This document shows, piece by piece, positions 62,824 to 64,000 of a DNA stretch of 64,000 bases. Every line of letters begins with the position of its first letter. The first letter of the stretch is position 1. The notes beneath the pieces are model-generated. The model made no database searches. It was not told the origin of the DNA and saw only the letters and a program-made list of their open reading frames with translations. A program made the position numbers and the translations under genes. Origin of the DNA: Apis mellifera (lineage: Eukaryota; Arthropoda; Insecta; Hymenoptera; Apidae); assembly GCF_003254395.2 (NCBI RefSeq), contig NC_037643.1:7584963-7648962 (forward strand). Direction: 5' to 3'.

Positions 62824-63387
62824 GGTGATAGAAATGCTGATAGTATAGTAATTTAATTCCAATAAGGGAGTAGATATATTGAATGCGATTTATGGAAATT
62901 CTCGAACAAAATCGCAGGAGTACGCAAGAACAAAATTGTTCGACGAGTCAAATAATTCTATAGATAATAGATATTCAGAGGAAGATAACTGTATTTTTAG
63001 GGAATAATAGAATTATATATTTTAGGGGAATAGGGCAATAATGATGGAAGATAGCACAAAGAAAAATTGGTATTTCGAAAAAATTTATCAAAGAAAAAAA
63101 AGAGATTTTTAAAATATTGCTGATATTATAAATGGAACATGGAAAAGAGAATTCTTTTATATATCGTTAAATTTTTTTATATGAAAATAGACAATTTAAC
63201 GAAAAAGCTTTTTCCTCGATTTTTCAAAAAACCTCTATTTTCAAGAATTGTTTTCAATATGGACAATCATCCATAAAAATGAAACGTGTATCTTGTAAAC
63301 TATATTCTTTATCAATTTTGTTAAAACCAAAGATTTTATATATTTCCATTTTAAAATTTTTTTATTATGCTAACTGTAATAGTAATT

Positions 63388-63412
63388 GATAAATAAATAA
63401 TAATAATAATAT
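63388..63412. repeat. (AAT)n-type microsatellite
   Basis: AAATAAAT followed by AATAAT units and then degenerate GATAAT repeats to about 63430. Confidence 0.75.
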
Positions 63413-64000
63413 GATAATGATGATAATATCATTTACAAAATGAACAATTTAAATTTCTCAAAATATTTTGGAAATATTTTGTTAAGAGAATTGTGTATAA
63501 AATTTACCAAATGTATTATTGTATTTTATATATAACACATTAGAATTTCAATTATTCATCAATTTTTTTCATTACACGCATCAAATAAAACACGCATAAA
63601 TTTTAAAGCTTATGAAACAGAACAATAACATATAACACGCAATCTAAAAGCACAAGATTCAAATCGAGATTATCGTTATCATCAACCAAGATTAAATCGA
63701 TTTCACGATAAAACCGAACGAGGTTTTACACGACGATCGATATATACGGTCACGTTCTAAATTTATCATATCATCCTTGAGCTCATCTGTGATACTTTAC
63801 CCCGATGCGCACAATTTTTATTTTCTCTTTAAATCTTCCCAACGCGTTAATCTTAAAGGTATCGCGCAACGATTTCAAATCCTTCCGCTATTTCCTTCCC
63901 CAATTTTCTAAAGTTCAACGATTAACTGGGTTATTAAAGCGAGGATCAAAATTGTGTCTCCACAGATTTCGATCTCGAGTTTTAATGGAGCGTGCCATCA

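Larger units (their letters stand above)
61211..64000. other. AT-rich tail of the window
   Basis: No supported gene. The small stem-loop at 62810 and the AAT microsatellite are the only structures. The last 300 bp become slightly CpG-richer and may lead into a feature outside the window. Confidence 0.4.

Noticed and set aside
1..64000. Mariner or other transposons, tRNA genes, snRNAs, known microRNAs and CRISPR arrays
   Set aside because: I looked for mariner-type terminal repeats, tRNA B-box sequences, the conserved insect microRNA seeds I could recall and regularly spaced short repeats. Nothing fitted. The 220-bp array is an ordinary satellite, not a CRISPR.

Overview
This window looks like a piece of an insect nuclear genome, most probably a hymenopteran such as a honey bee (Apis). 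It is strongly A+T-rich, broken by short C+G- and CpG-rich islets. It carries many GA/CT, poly-A/T and short-unit microsatellites. It has no recognisable transposon coding sequence, operon or bacterial signal. The species call rests on composition and is an inference. No protein, tRNA, rRNA, snRNA or known microRNA in the window could be named with confidence. The most economical reading is intergenic DNA or the interior of a very long intron, with a few promoter-like islands and candidate small exons.

Layout. From 1 to 10 kb there is AT-rich DNA with weak candidate exons on the + strand (216-391, 893-1150, 2034-2152, 5606-5797). There are also a roughly 110-bp tandem duplication (4681-4890) and several hairpins. 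From 10.2 to 10.7 kb lies a CpG-rich islet with a nuclear-receptor half-site. From 11 to 24 kb the DNA is mostly featureless and AT-rich. It contains an islet at 17.4-17.7 kb, an unusually long AT-rich reading frame on the - strand (16450-16926) and a five-copy, about 220-bp satellite (21201-22310). From 24 to 33 kb there are a CpG-rich islet and a diverged duplication (24.0-24.7 kb), another islet (26.3-26.7 kb), and GC-richer blocks at 28.6-29.2 and 31.6-32.2 kb. From 33 to 46 kb there is little apart from one possible exon (33618-33774), microsatellites and pyrimidine tracts.

The most gene-like part is 46.7-56.1 kb. A real CpG island (about 46.75-47.46 kb) ends on the - strand in two overlapping 5' splice sites, which suggests a first exon transcribed leftward. 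A second - strand candidate at 54.09-53.59 kb has a TATA box, an ATG and 147 open codons that run exactly into a GTAAGTGA splice donor. The two could be alternative first exons of one leftward gene, or two separate genes. Promoter-like motifs lie between them at 51.97 and 52.5 kb. A possible small two-exon + strand transcript lies at 55.68-56.04 kb. The rest is AT-rich, except for a compact islet at 60.9-61.2 kb with paired K50-homeodomain sites, a TATA-like box, a strong hairpin and a splice donor.

All exon and promoter calls were made by eye from splice signals, open frames and motifs. They need RNA-seq or cross-species alignment before being treated as genes.
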